Translations under genes and position numbers: made by a program
Shown: piece by piece, positions 61,234-61,304 of the stretch
Numbering within the stretch: position 1 is the first letter of the stretch
Layout of the letters: every line of letters starts with the position of its first letter
NCBI GenBank assembly: GCA_944321885.1
Contig: CALUNB010000007.1
Span: 1 to 61,304, forward strand
Reading direction: 5' to 3'
DNA length: 61,304 nt
Source of the DNA: an uncultured Bacteroidales bacterium
GTDB lineage: Bacteria > Bacteroidota > Bacteroidia > Bacteroidales > P3
The notes under the pieces: model-generated
The model's database searches: none
The model's input: only the letters and a program-made list of their open reading frames with translations
Told to the model about the DNA's origin: nothing

Positions 61234-61304
61234 TCGGGATGACAAGATTCGAACTTGCGACCTCAACGTCCCGAACGTTGCACGCTACCAACTGCGCTAC
61301 ATCC
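61234..61304 (-). tRNA. tRNA-Pro (anticodon CGG), cut by window edge
   Basis: On the minus strand the anticodon stem CAACG/CGTTG holds the loop TTCGGGA with CGG. The 3' acceptor CATCCCG is present at 61235-61241, and the T-loop is TTCGAAT. The first two 5' bases lie beyond 61304. Confidence 0.9.

Overview
The window looks like a chromosomal segment of a Bacteroidales-type Bacteroidota with roughly balanced base composition. The evidence is: Bacteroidota-style promoters (TTTG or TTG, about 20 bases, then TAnnTTTG); families typical of the phylum (GldA-like ABC ATPase, DUF4271, a 58-residue histone H1-like protein, an MltF-like lytic transglycosylase lipoprotein, a TPR protein next to secG); and conserved neighbourhoods (rplM-rpsI-rpsB-tsf, pyrH-frr, dnaE-trxA, prs-rplY). 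The genus cannot be fixed from the sequence alone.

Layout. 0-8 kb: a TPR/LuxR-type regulator, a DUF1703 AAA/nuclease protein, an outer-membrane barrel and a POT peptide transporter. 8-16 kb: maf, an S41 protease, a guanine-deaminase-like enzyme, gldA-like, DUF4271, hemD, rnpA, yidD and a glycosyltransferase. 16-22 kb: ribosomal and translation genes (rplM, rpsI, rpsB, tsf, pyrH, frr), a YitT membrane protein and the H1-like gene. 22.5-25.4 kb: a short glycan cluster (GT2, DegT aminotransferase, sugar-phosphate transferase). 25.5-33 kb: dnaE, trxA, DUF58 and a large TPR/OmpA-like lipoprotein. 33-42 kb, mostly on the minus strand: radC, AI-2E-type permease, rsgA, MsbA-like exporter, purB, nadB. 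42-55 kb: prs, rplY, mltF, a HAD phosphatase, tRNA-Met, a lipoprotein, a metal P-type ATPase with a Fur regulator, aspC, a TPR protein, secG and arsR. 55.3-61 kb: a foreign-looking island holding remains of a type I restriction-modification system around two intact Fic genes, ending at tRNA-Thr and tRNA-Pro.

Two things stand out. First, the restriction island is visibly broken. No hsdM is present, hsdS survives only as a C-terminal scrap and a separate N-terminal half, and hsdR has lost its normal start codon and an internal C-terminal stretch with a frameshift. Yet two Fic AMPylase-family genes between the hsdS pieces are intact. The second is a fusion of a Bro-N-like domain to a canonical Fic domain, and it sits precisely between two 16-bp direct repeats placed at start codons.

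Second, the intergenic space is crowded with at least five families of non-coding, inverted-repeat-ended elements (called A, B, C, E and F here, plus an internal module D). They are modular and occur in full and internally deleted forms, and several ends form the stop codon of the adjacent gene. Family C carries a near-perfect Bacteroidota promoter at one end and sits directly upstream of three genes, so it looks like a mobile promoter.
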